Assembly (NCBI RefSeq): GCF_949987535.1
Contig: NW_026646025.1
Coordinates: 1,178,001 to 1,242,000, forward strand
From: Balaenoptera acutorostrata
Lineage: Eukaryota > Chordata > Mammalia > Artiodactyla > Balaenopteridae
DNA length: 64,000 nt
Direction: 5' to 3'
The notes below the pieces were generated by a model that had not been told where the DNA came from, did no database searches, and saw nothing but the letters and a program-made list of their open reading frames with translations. Position 1 is the first letter of the stretch. Every line of letters begins with the position of its first letter. Made by a program: the position numbers and the translations under genes. Of the stretch, positions 12,638 through 27,300 are shown piece by piece.

Positions 12638-14297
12638 GCTACATGACCCTGGTCATCACAGTTCTCCATGACCTTTGCCATCACAATGCTCTATGTCGCT
12701 TTTCATCACAATTCTCAATGACCACTTTAATCACTATGCTCGCTGACCATTTTCATCATATTTCTCTAGTGTCATTACAATACCCCATGGCCCCTTTTTT
12801 CACAATGCTCCATGATGCCTGTCATCACAATGCTCCATGGCTTTTGTTATCACAATGCTCCAGGATCAGTTTCATCACAATTCTCCATCCCCTTTGTCAT
12901 CATGGTGCACAATGAAACCTTTCATTAAAATGCTCCATGACACTAGTCATCACAATACTCCATGGCCTTTATCGTCACAATTCTCCCATGCACTTTTCAT
13001 CACGATGTTCCATGAATACTTTCATCACATTGCTCCATGACCATTGTCATCACAATAGTCCATACCCTTGTCAACACAATGCTGCATAATCCCTGTCATC
13101 ACAATTCTCCATGACTGCTGTCATCACAATAATCCAGGACAATTTTCATCACAGTGCTTCATGCCCCCAGTCATCACAGTGCTCCACGATACCTTTCATC
13201 ACAATTCCTAGATGATCAATGTCATCACAATGCCCCATGACACTTGTCATCACAATTCGCTATGACCCTTGTCATCACAATACTCGATGAACCGTGTCAT
13301 CACAGTGTTCCAGGACACATGTCATCACAATGATCCATGTCTACTTCCATCACAATGCTCCAATACCCCTGTCATCACAATGCTCCATGGCCCCTCTTAT
13401 CATATTGCTCCATGATCTCTTTCATCACAATGCTCCATGACCACTGTCATCACCATGCCTCATAACGGCTCTCATCTCAATGCTCCGTGGCCCCTTTCAT
13501 CACAATGCTCCATGAACCCTGTCATCACAATGTACCCTGCCCTTTTCATCACAAAGCTCCGTGCGCCCTGTCATCACAATGCTCCATGCCCTTGTCATCA
13601 AAATGCTCCAGAACTCTTGTCATCATAATGCTCCATGCCAATGTCATCAAAATGCCCCATGACACTTGTCATCACAATGCTCCATGGCCTTTGTCATCTC
13701 AATGTTCCATGGCCCCTGTCATCACAGTGCTCCATGATACCTTTCATCGCAATTCTAGATGACCACTGTCATCACAATGCCCCATGACAGATGTCATCAC
13801 AATTCGCCATGGTCCTTGTCATCACTATGCTCCATGAACCGTGTCATCACAAGGTTCCAGGACACTTGTCATCACAATGATCCAAGATCACATTCATCAC
13901 AGTGCTCCATGAAACCTGTCATCTCAATGCTCCATAGCCTTTGTATTCACAATGCTCCATGGCCCCTGTAATCACAGTGCTCCATGACCCTATTCATCAC
14001 AATGCTCCAAGACCGCTCTCAACACAATGCCCCATGACGCCTGACATCACAAATCTCCATAGCCTCTGTTACCAAAAAGCTCCATGATCGCTGTCAGCAG
14101 AATGTTCCATGACACTTTTCGTCACAATACTGCAAGACCACTGTCATCACAGAGTACTCTGCCCATATCATCACAATGTTCCTTGTCACCTTTAATCACA
14201 ATGCTCCATGCCCTTTCATCACAATGCTCCAGAAAACTTTTTCATCGCAATGTTCCTTGACTATGTCATCACAATTCTCCATGGTCGTCATCAGCAC
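12638..14297 (+). repeat. D block copy 5 (complete, 1660 bp)
   Basis: Complete D block with the post-C haplotype (tttgccatc with aatgctccagg). Near 14231 it reads cagaaaacttt where most copies read cagaaatcttt. Only copy 8 shares this, and both follow type C H domains. Confidence 0.93.
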
Positions 14298-16790
14298 AAT
14301 GCTCCAGAATTCTTGTCATCACAATGTTCCATGACCGTGTCATCACAATGCTCCATGGCCCTTGTCATCACAATGCTCCGGAATTCTTCTCATCACATTG
14401 TTCCATGACCGCGTCATCACAATGCTCCATGGCACTTTTCAGCACAATGCTCCAGAATTCCTGTCATCACAATGTTCCATGACCGTGTCATCACAATGCT
14501 CCATGGCCCTTGTCATCACAATGCTCCGGAATTCTTCTCATCACATTGTTCCATGACCGCGTCATCACAATGCTCCATGGCACTTTTCAGCACAATGCTC
14601 CAGAATTCCTGTCATCACAATGTTCCATGACCGTGTCATCACAATGCTCCATGGCCCTTGTCATCACAATGCTCCAGAATTCTTGTCATCACAATGTTCC
14701 ATACCGTGTCATCACAATGCTCCATGGCCATTGTCATCACAATGCTCCAGAATACTTGTCATCACAATGTTCCATGGCCGTGTCATCACAATGCTCCATG
14801 GCCCTTGTCATCACAATGCTCCAGAATTCTTGTCATCAGAATGTTCCATGGCCGTGTCACCACAATGCTCCATGGCCCTTGTCATCATAATGCTCCAGAA
14901 TTCTTGTCATTACTATATTCCATGACCGTGTCATCACAATGCTCCGTCGCCTTTGTCATCAGAATGCTCCAGAATTCTTGTCATCACAATGTTCCATGAC
15001 CGTGTCATCACAATGCTCCATGGCCCTTGTCAGCACAATGCTCCAGAATTCTTGTCATCACAATGTTCCATGACCGTGTCATCACAATGCTCCATGGCCC
15101 TTGTCATGACAATGCTCCAGAATTCTTCTCATCACAATGATCCATGACCGTGTCAACAAAATGCTCCATGGCCACTGTCATCACAATGCCCCAGAATTCT
15201 TGTCATCACAATGTTCCATGGCCGTGTCATCACAATGCTCCATGGCCCTTGTCATCATAATGCTCCAGAATTCTTGTCATTAGTATATTCCATGAACGTG
15301 TCATCACAATGCTCTATGGCGCTTGTCATCAGAATGCTCCAGAATTCTTGTCATCACAATGTTCCACGGCCGTGTCATCACAATGCTCCATGGCCCTTGT
15401 CATGACAATGCTCCAGAATTCTTCTCATCACAATGTTCCATGACCGTGTCATCACAAAGCTCCATGGCCATTGTCATCACAATGCTCCAGAATTCTTATC
15501 ATCACACTGTTCCATGGCCGTGTCATCACAATGCTCCATGGACCTTGTCATCATAATGCTCCAGAATTCTTGTCATCACAATATTCCATGACCGTGTCAT
15601 CACATTGCTCCATGGCCCTTGTCATGACAATGCTCCAGAATTCTTCTCATCACAATGTTCCATGACCGTGTCATCACAATGTTCCATGGCCATTGTCATC
15701 ACAATGCTCCAGAATTCTTGTCATCACAATGTTCCATGGCCGTGTCATCACAATGTTCCATGGCCCTTGTCATCATAATGCTCCAGAATTCTTGTCATCA
15801 CAATGTTCCATGACCGTATCATCACAATGCTCCATGGCCCTTGTCAGCACAATGCACCAGAATTCTTCTCATCACAATGTTCCATGACCGTGTCATCACA
15901 ATGCTCCATGGCCAATGTCATCACAATGCTCCAGAATTCTTGTCATCACAATGTTCCATGGCCGTGTCGTCACAATGTTCCATGGCCCTTGTCATCATAA
16001 TGCTCCAGAATTCTTGTCATCACAATGTTCCATGACCGTATCATCACAATGCTCCATGGCCCTTGTCAGCACAATGCTCCAGAATTCTTCTCATCACAAT
16101 GTTCCATGACCGTGTCATCACAATGCTCCACGGCCCTTGTCATCACAATGCTCCAGAATTCTTGTCATTACAATGTTCCATGACCGTGTCATCAAAATGC
16201 TCCATGGCCCTTGTCATGACAATGCTCCAGAATTCTTCTCATCACAATGTTCCATGACCGTGTCATCACAATGCTCCATGGCCATTGTCATCACAATGCT
16301 CCAGAATTCTTCTCATCACAATGTTCCATGGCCGTGTCATCACAATGCTCCATGGCCCTTGTCATCATAATGCTCCTGAATTCTTCTTATCACAATGTTC
16401 CATGACCGTGTCATCACAATGCTCCATGGCCCTTGTCATGACAATGCTCCAGAATTCTTCTCATCACATTGTTCCATGACCGTGTCATCACAATGCTCCA
16501 TGGCCCTTGTCATCACAATGCTCCAGAATTCTTGTCATCACAATGTTCCATGGCCGTGTCACCACAATGCTCCATGGCCCTTGTCATCGTAATGCTCCAG
16601 AATTCTTGTCATTACTATATTCCATGACCGTGTCATCACAATGCTCCGTCGCCTTTGTCATCAGAATGCTCCAGAATTCTTGTCATCACAATGTTCCATG
16701 ACCGTGTCATCACAATGCTCCATGGCCCTTGTCAGCACAATGCTCCAGAATTCTTGTCATCACAATGTTCCATGACCGTGTCATCACAAT
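14298..16790 (+). repeat. H domain 5 (type A, 2493 bp)
   Basis: Same length and unit order as H domains 1 and 3, including the doubled ctccgg units and the gttccatacc one-base deletion near 14700. A private change gives cattagtatattcc near 15279. Confidence 0.93.
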
Positions 16791-18450
16791 GCTACATGAC
16801 CCTGGTCATCACAGTTCTCCATGACCTTTGCCATCACAATGCTCTATGTCGCTTTTCATCACAATTCTCAATGACCACTTTAATCACTATGCTCGCTGAC
16901 CATTTTCATCATATTTCTCTAGTGTCATTACAATACCCCATGGCCCCTTTTTTCACAATGCTCCATGATGCCTGTCATCACAATGCTCCATGGCTTTTGT
17001 TATCACAATACTCCAGGATCAGTTTCATCACAATTCTCCATCCCCTTTGTCATCATGGTGCACAATGAAACCTTTCATTAAAATGCTCCATGACACTAGT
17101 CATCACAATACTCCATGGCCTTTATCGTCACAATTCTCCCATGCACTTTTCATCACGATGTTCCATGAATACTTTCATCACATTGCTCCATGACCATTGT
17201 CATCACAATAGTCCATACCCTTGTCAACACAATGCTGCATAATCCCTGTCATCACAATTCTCCATGACTGCTGTCATCACAATAATCCAGGACAATTTTC
17301 ATCACAGTGCTTCATGCCCCCAGTCATCACAGTGCTCCACGATACCTTTCATCACAATTCCTAGATGATCAATGTCATCACAATGCCCCATGACACTTGT
17401 CATCACAATTCGCTATGACCCTTGTCATCACAATACTCGATGAACCGTGTCATCACAGTGTTCCAGGACACATGTCATCACAATGATCCATGTCTACTTC
17501 CATCACAATGCTCCAATACCCCTGTCATCACAATGCTCCATGGCCCCTCTTATCATATTGCTCCATGATCTCTTTCATCACAATGCTCCATGACCACTGT
17601 CATCACCATGCCTCATAACGGCTCTCATCTCAATGCTCCGTGGCCCCTTTCATCACAATGCTCCATGAACCCTGTCATCACAATGTACCCTGCCCTTTTC
17701 ATCACAAAGCTCCGTGCGCCCTGTCATCACAATGCTCCATGCCCTTGTCATCAAAATGCTCCAGAACTCTTGTCATCATAATGCTCCATGCCAATGTCAT
17801 CAAAATGCCCCATGACACTTGTCATCACAATGCTCCATGGCCTTTGTCATCTCAATGTTCCATGGCCCCTGTCATCACAGTGCTCCATGATACCTTTCAT
17901 CGCAATTCTAGATGACCACTGTCATCACAATGCCCCATGACAGATGTCATCACAATTCGCCATGGTCCTTGTCATCACTATGCTCCATGAACCGTGTCAT
18001 CACAAGGTTCCAGGACACTTGTCATCACAATGATCCAAGATCACATTCATCACAGTGCTCCATGAAACCTGTCATCTCAATGCTCCATAGCCTTTGTATT
18101 CACAATGCTCCATGGCCCCTGTAATCACAGTGCTCCATGACCCTATTCATCACAATGCTCCAAGACCGCTCTCAACACAATGCCCCATGACGCCTGACAT
18201 CACAAATCTCCATAGCCTCTGTTACCAAAAAGCTCCATGATCGCTGTCAGCAGAATGTTCCATGACACTTTTCGTCACAATACTGCAAGACCACTGTCAT
18301 CACAGAGTACTCTGCCCATATCATCACAATGTTCCTTGTCACCTTTAATCACAATGCTCCATGCCCTTTCATCACAATGCTCCAGAAATCTTTTTCATCG
18401 CAATGTTCCTTGACTATGTCATCACAATTCTCCATGGTCGTCATCAGCAC
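16791..18450 (+). repeat. D block copy 6 (complete, 1660 bp)
   Basis: Complete D block with the post-A haplotype (tttgccatc, aatactccagg). Register landmark at 17912, 4153 bp after copy 5. Confidence 0.93.
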
Positions 18451-19093
18451 AATGCTCCAGAATTCTTGTCATCACAATGTTCCATGACCGTGTCATCACA
18501 ATGCTCCATGGCCCTTGTCATCACAATGCTCCGGAATTCTTCTCATCACATTGTTCCATGACCGCGTCATCACAATGCTCCATGGCACTTTTCAGCACAA
18601 TGCTCCAGAATTCCTGTCATCACAATGTTCCATGACCGTGTCATCACAATGCTCCATGGCCCTTGTCATCACAATGCTCCAGAATTCTTGTCATCACAAT
18701 GTTCCATACCGTGTCATCACAATGCTCCATGGCCATTGTCATCACAATGCTCCAGAATACTTGTCATCACAATGTTCCATGGCCGTGTCATCACAATGCT
18801 CCATGGCCCTTGTCATCACAATGCTCCAGAATTCTTGTCATCAGAATGTTCCATGGCCGTGTCACCACAATGCTCCATGGCCCTTGTCATCATAATGCTC
18901 CAGAATTCTTGTCATTACTATATTCCATGACCGTGTCATCACAATGCTCCGTCGCCTTTGTCATCAGAATGCTCCAGAATTCTTGTCATCACAATGTTCC
19001 ATGACCGTGTCATCACAATGCTCCATGGCCCTTGTCAGCACAATGCTCCAGAATTCTTGTCATCACAATGTTCCATGACCGTGTCATCACAAT
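18451..19093 (+). repeat. H domain 6 (type B, 643 bp)
   Basis: Second type B domain, same length and junction as H domain 2 at a 13750-bp offset. It has a single ctccgg unit and the same 23-trimer interior deletion. Confidence 0.93.
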
Positions 19094-20753
19094 GCTACAT
19101 GACCCTGGTCATCACAGTTCTCCATGACCTTTGTCATCACAATGCTCTATGTCGCTTTTCATCACAATTCTCAATGACCACTTTAATCACTATGCTCGCT
19201 GACCATTTTCATCATATTTCTCTAGTGTCATTACAATACCCCATGGCCCCTTTTTTCACAATGCTCCATGATGCCTGTCATCACAATGCTCCATGGCTTT
19301 TGTTATCACAATGCTCCAGGATCAGTTTCATCACAATTCTCCATCCCCTTTGTCATCATGGTGCACAATGAAACCTTTCATTAAAATGCTCCATGACACT
19401 AGTCATCACAATACTCCATGGCCTTTATCGTCACAATTCTCCCATGCACTTTTCATCACGATGTTCCATGAATACTTTCATCACATTGCTCCATGACCAT
19501 TGTCATCACAATAGTCCATACCCTTGTCAACACAATGCTGCATAATCCCTGTCATCACAATTCTCCATGACTGCTGTCATCACAATAATCCAGGACAATT
19601 TTCATCACAGTGCTTCATGCCCCCAGTCATCACAGTGCTCCACGATACCTTTCATCACAATTCCTAGATGATCAATGTCATCACAATGCCCCATGACACT
19701 TGTCATCACAATTCGCTATGACCCTTGTCATCACAATACTCGATGAACCGTGTCATCACAGTGTTCCAGGACACATGTCATCACAATGATCCATGTCTAC
19801 TTCCATCACAATGCTCCAATACCCCTGTCATCACAATGCTCCATGGCCCCTCTTATCATATTGCTCCATGATCTCTTTCATCACAATGCTCCATGACCAC
19901 TGTCATCACCATGCCTCATAACGGCTCTCATCTCAATGCTCCGTGGCCCCTTTCATCACAATGCTCCATGAACCCTGTCATCACAATGTACCCTGCCCTT
20001 TTCATCACAAAGCTCCGTGCGCCCTGTCATCACAATGCTCCATACCCTTGTCATCAAAATGCTCCAGAACTCTTGTCATCATAATGCTCCATGCCAATGT
20101 CATCAAAATGCCCCATGACACTTGTCATCACAATGCTCCATGGCCTTTGTCATCTCAATGTTCCATGGCCCCTGTCATCACAGTGCTCCATGATACCTTT
20201 CATCGCAATTCTAGATGACCACTGTCATCACAATGCCCCATGACAGATGTCATCACAATTCGCCATGGTCCTTGTCATCACTATGCTCCATGAACCGTGT
20301 CATCACAAGGTTCCAGGACACTTGTCATCACAATGATCCAAGATCACATTCATCACAGTGCTCCATGAAACCTGTCATCTCAATGCTCCATAGCCTTTGT
20401 ATTCACAATGCTCCATGGCCCCTGTAATCACAGTGCTCCATGACCCTATTCATCACAATGCTCCAAGACCGCTCTCAACACAATGCCCCATGACGCCTGA
20501 CATCACAAATCTCCATAGCCTCTGTTACCAAAAAGCTCCATGATCGCTGTCAGCAGAATGTTCCATGACACTTTTCGTCACAATACTGCAAGACCACTGT
20601 CATCACAGAGTACTCTGCCCATATCATCACAATGTTCCTTGTCACCTTTAATCACAATGCTCCATGCCCTTTCATCACAATGCTCCAGAAATCTTTTTCA
20701 TCGCAATGTTCCTTGACTATGTCATCACAATTCTCCATGGTCGTCATCAGCAC
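19094..20753 (+). repeat. D block copy 7 (complete, 1660 bp)
   Basis: Complete D block with the post-B haplotype (tttgtcatc, aatgctccagg). A private g-to-a change gives ctccatacccttg near 20040. Confidence 0.93.
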
Positions 20754-22258
20754 AATGCTCCAGAATTCTTGTCATCACAATGTTCCATGACCGTGTCATC
20801 ACAATGCTCCATGGCCCTTGTCATCACAATGCTCCGGAATTATTCTCATCACATTGTTCCATGACCGTGTCATCACAATGCTCCATGGCACTTTTCAGCA
20901 CAATGCTCCAGAATTCCTGTCATCACAATGTTCCATGACCGTGTCATCACAATGCTCCATGGCCCTTGTCATCACAATGCTCCAGAATTCTTGTCATCAC
21001 AATGTTCCATACCGTGTCATCACAATGCTCCATGGCCATTGTCATCACAATGCTCCAGAATACTTGTCATCACAATGTTCCATGGCCGTGTCATCACAAT
21101 GCTCCATGGCCCTTGTCATCACAATGCTCCAGAATACTTGTCATCACAATATTCCATGACCGTGTCATCAAAATGTTCCATGGCCGTGTCATCACAATGT
21201 TCCATGGCCGTGTCATCACAATGTTCCATGGCCCTTGTCATCATAATGCTCCAGAATTCTTGTCATCACAATGTTCCATGACCGTATCATCACAATGCTC
21301 CATGGCCCTTGTCAGCACAATGCACCAGAATTCTTCTCATCACAATGTTCCATGACCGTGTCATCACAATGCTCCATGGCCAATGTCATCACAATGCTCC
21401 AGAATTCTTGTCATCACAATGTTCCATGGCCGTGTCGTCATAATGTTCCATGGCCCTTGTCATCATAATGCTCCAGAATTCTTGTCATCACAATGTTCCA
21501 TGACCGTATCATCACAATGCTCCATGGCCCTTGTCAGCACAATGCTCCAGAATTCTTCTCATCACAATGTTCCATGACCGTTTCATCACAATGCTCCACG
21601 GCCCTTGTCATCACAATGCTCCAGAATTCTTGTCATTACAATGTTCCATGACCGTGTCATCAAAATGCTCCATGGCCCTTGTCATGACAATGCTCCAGAA
21701 TTCTTCTCATCACAATGTTCCATGACCGTGTCATCACAATGCTCCATGGCCATTGTCATCACAATGCTCCAGAATTCTTCTCATCACAATGTTCCATGGC
21801 CGTGTCATCACAATGCTCCATGGCCCTTGTCATCATAATGCTCCAGAATTCTTCTTATCACAATGTTCCATGACCGTGTCATCACAATGCTCCATGGCCC
21901 TTGTCATGACAATGCTCCAGAATTCTTCTCATCACATTGTTCCATGACCGTGTCATCACAATGCTCCATGGCCCTTGTCATCACAATGCTCCAGAATTCT
22001 TGTCATCACAATGTTCCATGGCCGTGTCACCACAATGCTCCATGGCCCTTGTCATCATAATGCTCCAGAATTCTTGTCATTACTATATTCCATGACCGTG
22101 TCATCACAATGCTCCGTCGCCTTTGTCATCAGAATGCTCCAGAATTCTTGTCATCACAATGTTCCATGACCGTGTCATCACAATGCTCCATGGCCCTTGT
22201 CAGCACAATGCTCCAGAATTCTTGTCATCACAATGTTCCATGACCGTGTCATCACAAT
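20754..22258 (+). repeat. H domain 7 (type C', 1505 bp)
   Basis: Same structure as H domain 4 but exactly one 24-bp monomer longer: the ttccatggccgtgtcatcac monomer occurs once more between 21175 and 21235. It shares ggaattattctc with H domain 4. Confidence 0.9.
21140..21240 (+). repeat. Run of consecutive 24-bp monomers (out of trimer order)
   Basis: Four 24-bp type monomers (the ttccatgacc/ttccatggcc class) follow each other without the usual two 25-bp partners. The matching place in H domain 4 (11545-11620) has one fewer. This is expansion at the single-monomer level, separate from the 74-bp steps seen elsewhere. Confidence 0.85.
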
Positions 22259-23918
22259 GCTACATGACCCTGGTCATCACAGTTCTCCATGACCTTTGCC
22301 ATCACAATGCTCTATGTCGCTTTTCATCACAATTCTCAATGACCACTTTAATCACTATGCTCGCTGACCATTTTCATCATATTTCTCTAGTGTCATTACA
22401 ATACCCCATGGCCCCTTTTTTCACAATGCTCCATGATGCCTGTCATCACAATGCTCCATGGCTTTTGTTATCACAATGCTCCAGGATCAGTTTCATCACA
22501 ATTCTCCATCCCCTTTGTCATCATCGTGCACAATGAAACCTTTCATTAAAATGCTCCATGACACTAGTCATCACAATACTCCATGGCCTTTATCGTCACA
22601 ATTCTCCCATGCACTTTTCATCACGATGTTCCATGAATACTTTCATCACATTGCTCCATGACCATTGTCATCACAATAGTCCATACCCTTGTCAACACAA
22701 TGCTGCATAATCCCTGTCATCACAATTCTCCATGACTGCTGTCATCACAATAATCCAGGACAATTTTCATCACAGTGCTTCATGCCCCCAGTCATCACAG
22801 TGCTCCACGATACCTTTCATCACAATTCCTAGATGATCAATGTCATCACAATGCCCCATGACACTTGTCATCACAATTCGCTATGACCCTTGTCATCACA
22901 ATACTCGATGAACCGTGTCATCACAGTGTTCCAGGACACATGTCATCACAATGATCCATGTCTACTTCCATCACAATGCTCCAATACCCCTGTCATCACA
23001 ATGCTCCATGGCCCCTCTTATCATATTGCTCCATGATCTCTTTCATCACAATGCTCCATGACCACTGTCGTCACCATGCCTCATAACGGCTCTCATCTCA
23101 ATGCTCCGTGGCCCCTTTCATCACAATGCTCCATGAACCCTGTCATCACAATGTACCCTGCCCTTTTCATCACAAAGCTCCGTGCGCCCTGTCATCACAA
23201 TGCTCCATGCCCTTGTCATCAAAATGCTCCAGAACTCTTGTCATCATAATGCTCCATGCCAATGTCATCAAAATGCCCCATGACACTTGTCATCACAATG
23301 CTCCATGGCCTTTGTCATCTCAATGTTCCATGGCCCCTGTCATCACAGTGCTCCATGATACCTTTCATCGCAATTCTAGATGACCACTGTCATCACAATG
23401 CCCCATGACAGATGTCATCACAATTCGCCATGGTCCTTGTCATCACTATGCTCCATGAACCGTGTCATCACAAGGTTCCAGGACACTTGTCATCACAATG
23501 ATCCAAGATCACATTCATCACAGTGCTCCATGAAACCTGTCATCTCAATGCTCCATAGCCTTTGTATTCACAATGCTCCATGGCCCCTGTAATCACAGTG
23601 CTCCATGACCCTATTCATCACAATGCTCCAAGACCGCTCTCAACACAATGCCCCATGACGCCTGACATCACAAATCTCCATAGCCTCTGTTACCAAAAAG
23701 CTCCATGATCGCTGTCAGCAGAATGTTCCATGACACTTTTCGTCACAATACTGCAAGACCACTGTCATCACAGAGTACTCTGCCCATATCATCACAATGT
23801 TCCTTGTCACCTTTAATCACAATGCTCCATGCCCTTTCATCACAATGCTCCAGAAAACTTTTTCATCGCAATGTTCCTTGACTATGTCATCACAATTCTC
23901 CATGGTCGTCATCAGCAC
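22259..23918 (+). repeat. D block copy 8 (complete, 1660 bp)
   Basis: Complete D block with the post-C haplotype. It shares cagaaaacttt (near 23853) only with copy 5. Private changes include catcatcgtgcac near 22520 and ctgtcgtcacc near 23066. Confidence 0.93.
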
Positions 23919-24349
23919 AATGCTCCAGAATTCTTGTCATCACAATGTTCCATGACCGTGTCATCACAATGCTCCATGGCCCTTGTCATCACAATGCTCC
24001 GGAATTCTTCTCATCACATTGTTCCATGACCGCGTCATCACAATGCTCCATGGCACTTTTCAGCACAATGCTCCAGAATTCCTGTCATCACAATGTTCCA
24101 TGACCGTGTCATCACAATGCTCCATGGCCCTTGTCATCACAATGCTCCAGAATTCTTGTCATCACAATGTTCCATACCGTGTCATCACAATGCTCCATGG
24201 CCCTTGTCATGACAATGCTCCAGAATTCTTCTCATCACAATGATCCATGACCGTGTCATCACAATGCTCCATCGCCTTTGTCATCAGAATGCTCCAGAAT
24301 TCTTGTCATCACAATGTTCCATGACCGTGTCATCACAATGCTCCATGGC

Positions 24350-27300
24350 CCTTGTCAGCACAATGCTCCAGAATTCTTGTCATTACAATGTTCCATGGCC
24401 GTGTCATCACAATTCTCCATGAACCTTGTCATCAGAATGCTCCAGAATTCTTTTCATCACAATGTTCCATGGCCGTGTCATCACAATGCTCCATGGCCCT
24501 TGTCAGCACAATGCTCCAGAATTCTTGTCATCACAATGTTCCATGGCCGTGTCATCACAATTCTCCATGAACCTTGTCATCACAATTCTCCAGAATTCTT
24601 GTCATCACAATGTTCCATGGCCGTGTCATCACAATGCTCCATGGCCCTTGTCATGACAATGCTCCAGAATTCTTCTCATTACAATGATCCATGACCGTGT
24701 CATCACAATGCTCCATGGCCGTTGTCATCACAATGCTCCAGAATTTTTGTCATCACAATGTTCCATGACCGTATCATCACAATGCTCCATGGCGCTTGTC
24801 AGCACAATGCTCCAGAATTCTTCTCATCACAATGTTCCATGACTGTGTCATCACAATGCTCCATGGCCCTTGTCATCACAATGCTCCAGAATTCTTGTCA
24901 TCACAATGTTCCATGACCGTGTCATCACAATTCTCCATGGCCCTTGTCATGACAATGCTCCAGAATTCTTCTCATCACAATGTTCCATGACTGTGTCATC
25001 ACAATGCTCCATGGCCATTGTCATCACAATGCTCCAGAATTCTTGTCATCACAATGTTCCATGACCGTGTCATCACAATGCTCCATGGCCCTTGTCATCA
25101 TAATGCTCAAGAATTCTTGTCATCACAATGTTCCATGACCGTGTCATCACAATGCTCCATGGCCCTTGTCATGACAATGCTCCAGAATTCTTCTCATCAC
25201 AATGTTCCATGGCAGTGTCATCACAATGCTCCATGGCCATTGTCATCACAATGCTCCAGATTTCTTGTCATCACAATGTTCCATGACCGTGTCATCACAA
25301 TGCTCCATCGCCTTTGTCATCACAATGCTCCAGATTTCTTGTCATCACAATGTTCCATGACCGTCTCATCACAATGCTCCATGGCCCTTGTCAGCACAAT
25401 GCTCCAGAATTATTCTCATGACAATGTTCCATGACTGTGTCATCACAATGCTCCATGGCACTTGTCATCATAATGCTCCAGAATTCTTCTCATCACAATG
25501 TTCCATGACCGTGTCATCACAATGCTCCATGGCCCTTTTCAGCACAATGCTCCAGAATTCCTGTCATCACAATGTTCCATGACCGTGTCATCACAATGCT
25601 CCATGGCCCTTGTCATCACAATGCTCCAGAATTCTTGTCATCACAATGTTCCATACAGTGTCATCACAATGCTCCATGGCCATTGTCATCACAGTGCTCC
25701 AGAATTCTTGTCATCACAATGATCCATGGCCGTGTCATCACAATGCTCCATGGCCCTTGTCATCACAATGCTCCAGAATTCTTGTCATCAAAATGTTCCA
25801 TGACCGTGTCATTAAAATGTTCCATGGCCGTGTCATCACAATGCTCCATGGCCCTTGTCATCATACTGCTCCAGAATTCTTGTCATTACTATATTCCATG
25901 AACGTGTCATCACAATGCTCTATGGCGCTTGTCATCAGAATGCTCCAGAATTCTTGTCATCACAATGTTCCATGACCGTATCATCACAATGCTCCATGGC
26001 GCTTGTCAGCACAATCTTCCAGAATTCTTCTCATCACAATGTTCCATGACTGTGTGATCACATTTCTCCATGTCCCTTGTCATCACAATTCTCCAGAATT
26101 CTTGTCATCACAATGTTCCATGACCGTGTCATCACAATGCTCCATGTCCCTTGTCATGACAATGCTCCAGAATTCTTCTCATCACAATGTTCCATGACCG
26201 TGTCATCACAATTCTCCATGGCCATTGTCATCACAATGCTCCAGAATTCTTGTCATCACAATGTTCCATGGCCGTGTCATCACAATGCTCCATGGCCCTT
26301 GTCATCACAATGCTCCGGAATTCTTCTCATCACATTGTTCCATGACCGTGTCATCACAATGCTCCATGGCCCTTTTCAGCACAATGCTCCAGAATTCCTG
26401 TCATCAAAATGTTCCATGACCGTGTCATCACAATGCTCCATGGCCCTTATCATCTCAATGCTCCAGAATTCTTGACATCACAATGTTCCATACCGTGTCA
26501 TCACAATGCTCCATGGCCATTGTCATCACAATGCTCCAGAATTATTGTCATCACAATGTTCCATGACCATGTCATCACAATGGTCCATGGCCCTAGTCAG
26601 CACAATGCTCCAGAATTCTTGTCATCACAATGTTCCATGACCGTGTCATCACAATATTCCATGGCCGTGTCATCACAATGCTCCATGGCCCTTGTCATCA
26701 TACTGCTCCAGAATTCTTGTCATTACTATATTCCATGAACGTGTCATCACAATGCTCTATGGCGCTTGTCATCAGAATGCTCCAGCATTCTTGTCATCAC
26801 AATGTTCCATGACCGTGTCATCACAATGCTCCGTCGCCTTTGTCATCGGTATGCTCCAGAATTCTTTTCATCACAATGTTCCATGGCCGTGTCATCACAA
26901 TGCTCCATGGCCCTTGTCAGCACAATGCTCCAGAATTCTTGTCATCACAATGTTCCATGGCCGTGTCATCACAATTCTCCATGAACCTTGTCATCACAAT
27001 TCTCCAGAATTCTTGTCATCACAATGTTCCATGCCCGTGTCATCACAATGCTCCATGGCCCTTGTCATGACAATGCTCCAGAATTCTTCTCATTACAATG
27101 ATCCATGACCGTGTCATCACAATGCTCCATGGCCATTGTCATCACAATGCTCCAGAATTTTTGTCATCACAATGTTCCATGACCGTATCATCACAATGCT
27201 CCATGGCGCTTGTCAGCACAATGCTCCAGAATTCTTCTCATCACAATGTTCCATGACTGTGTCATCACAATGCTCCATGGCCCTTGTCATCACAATGCTC

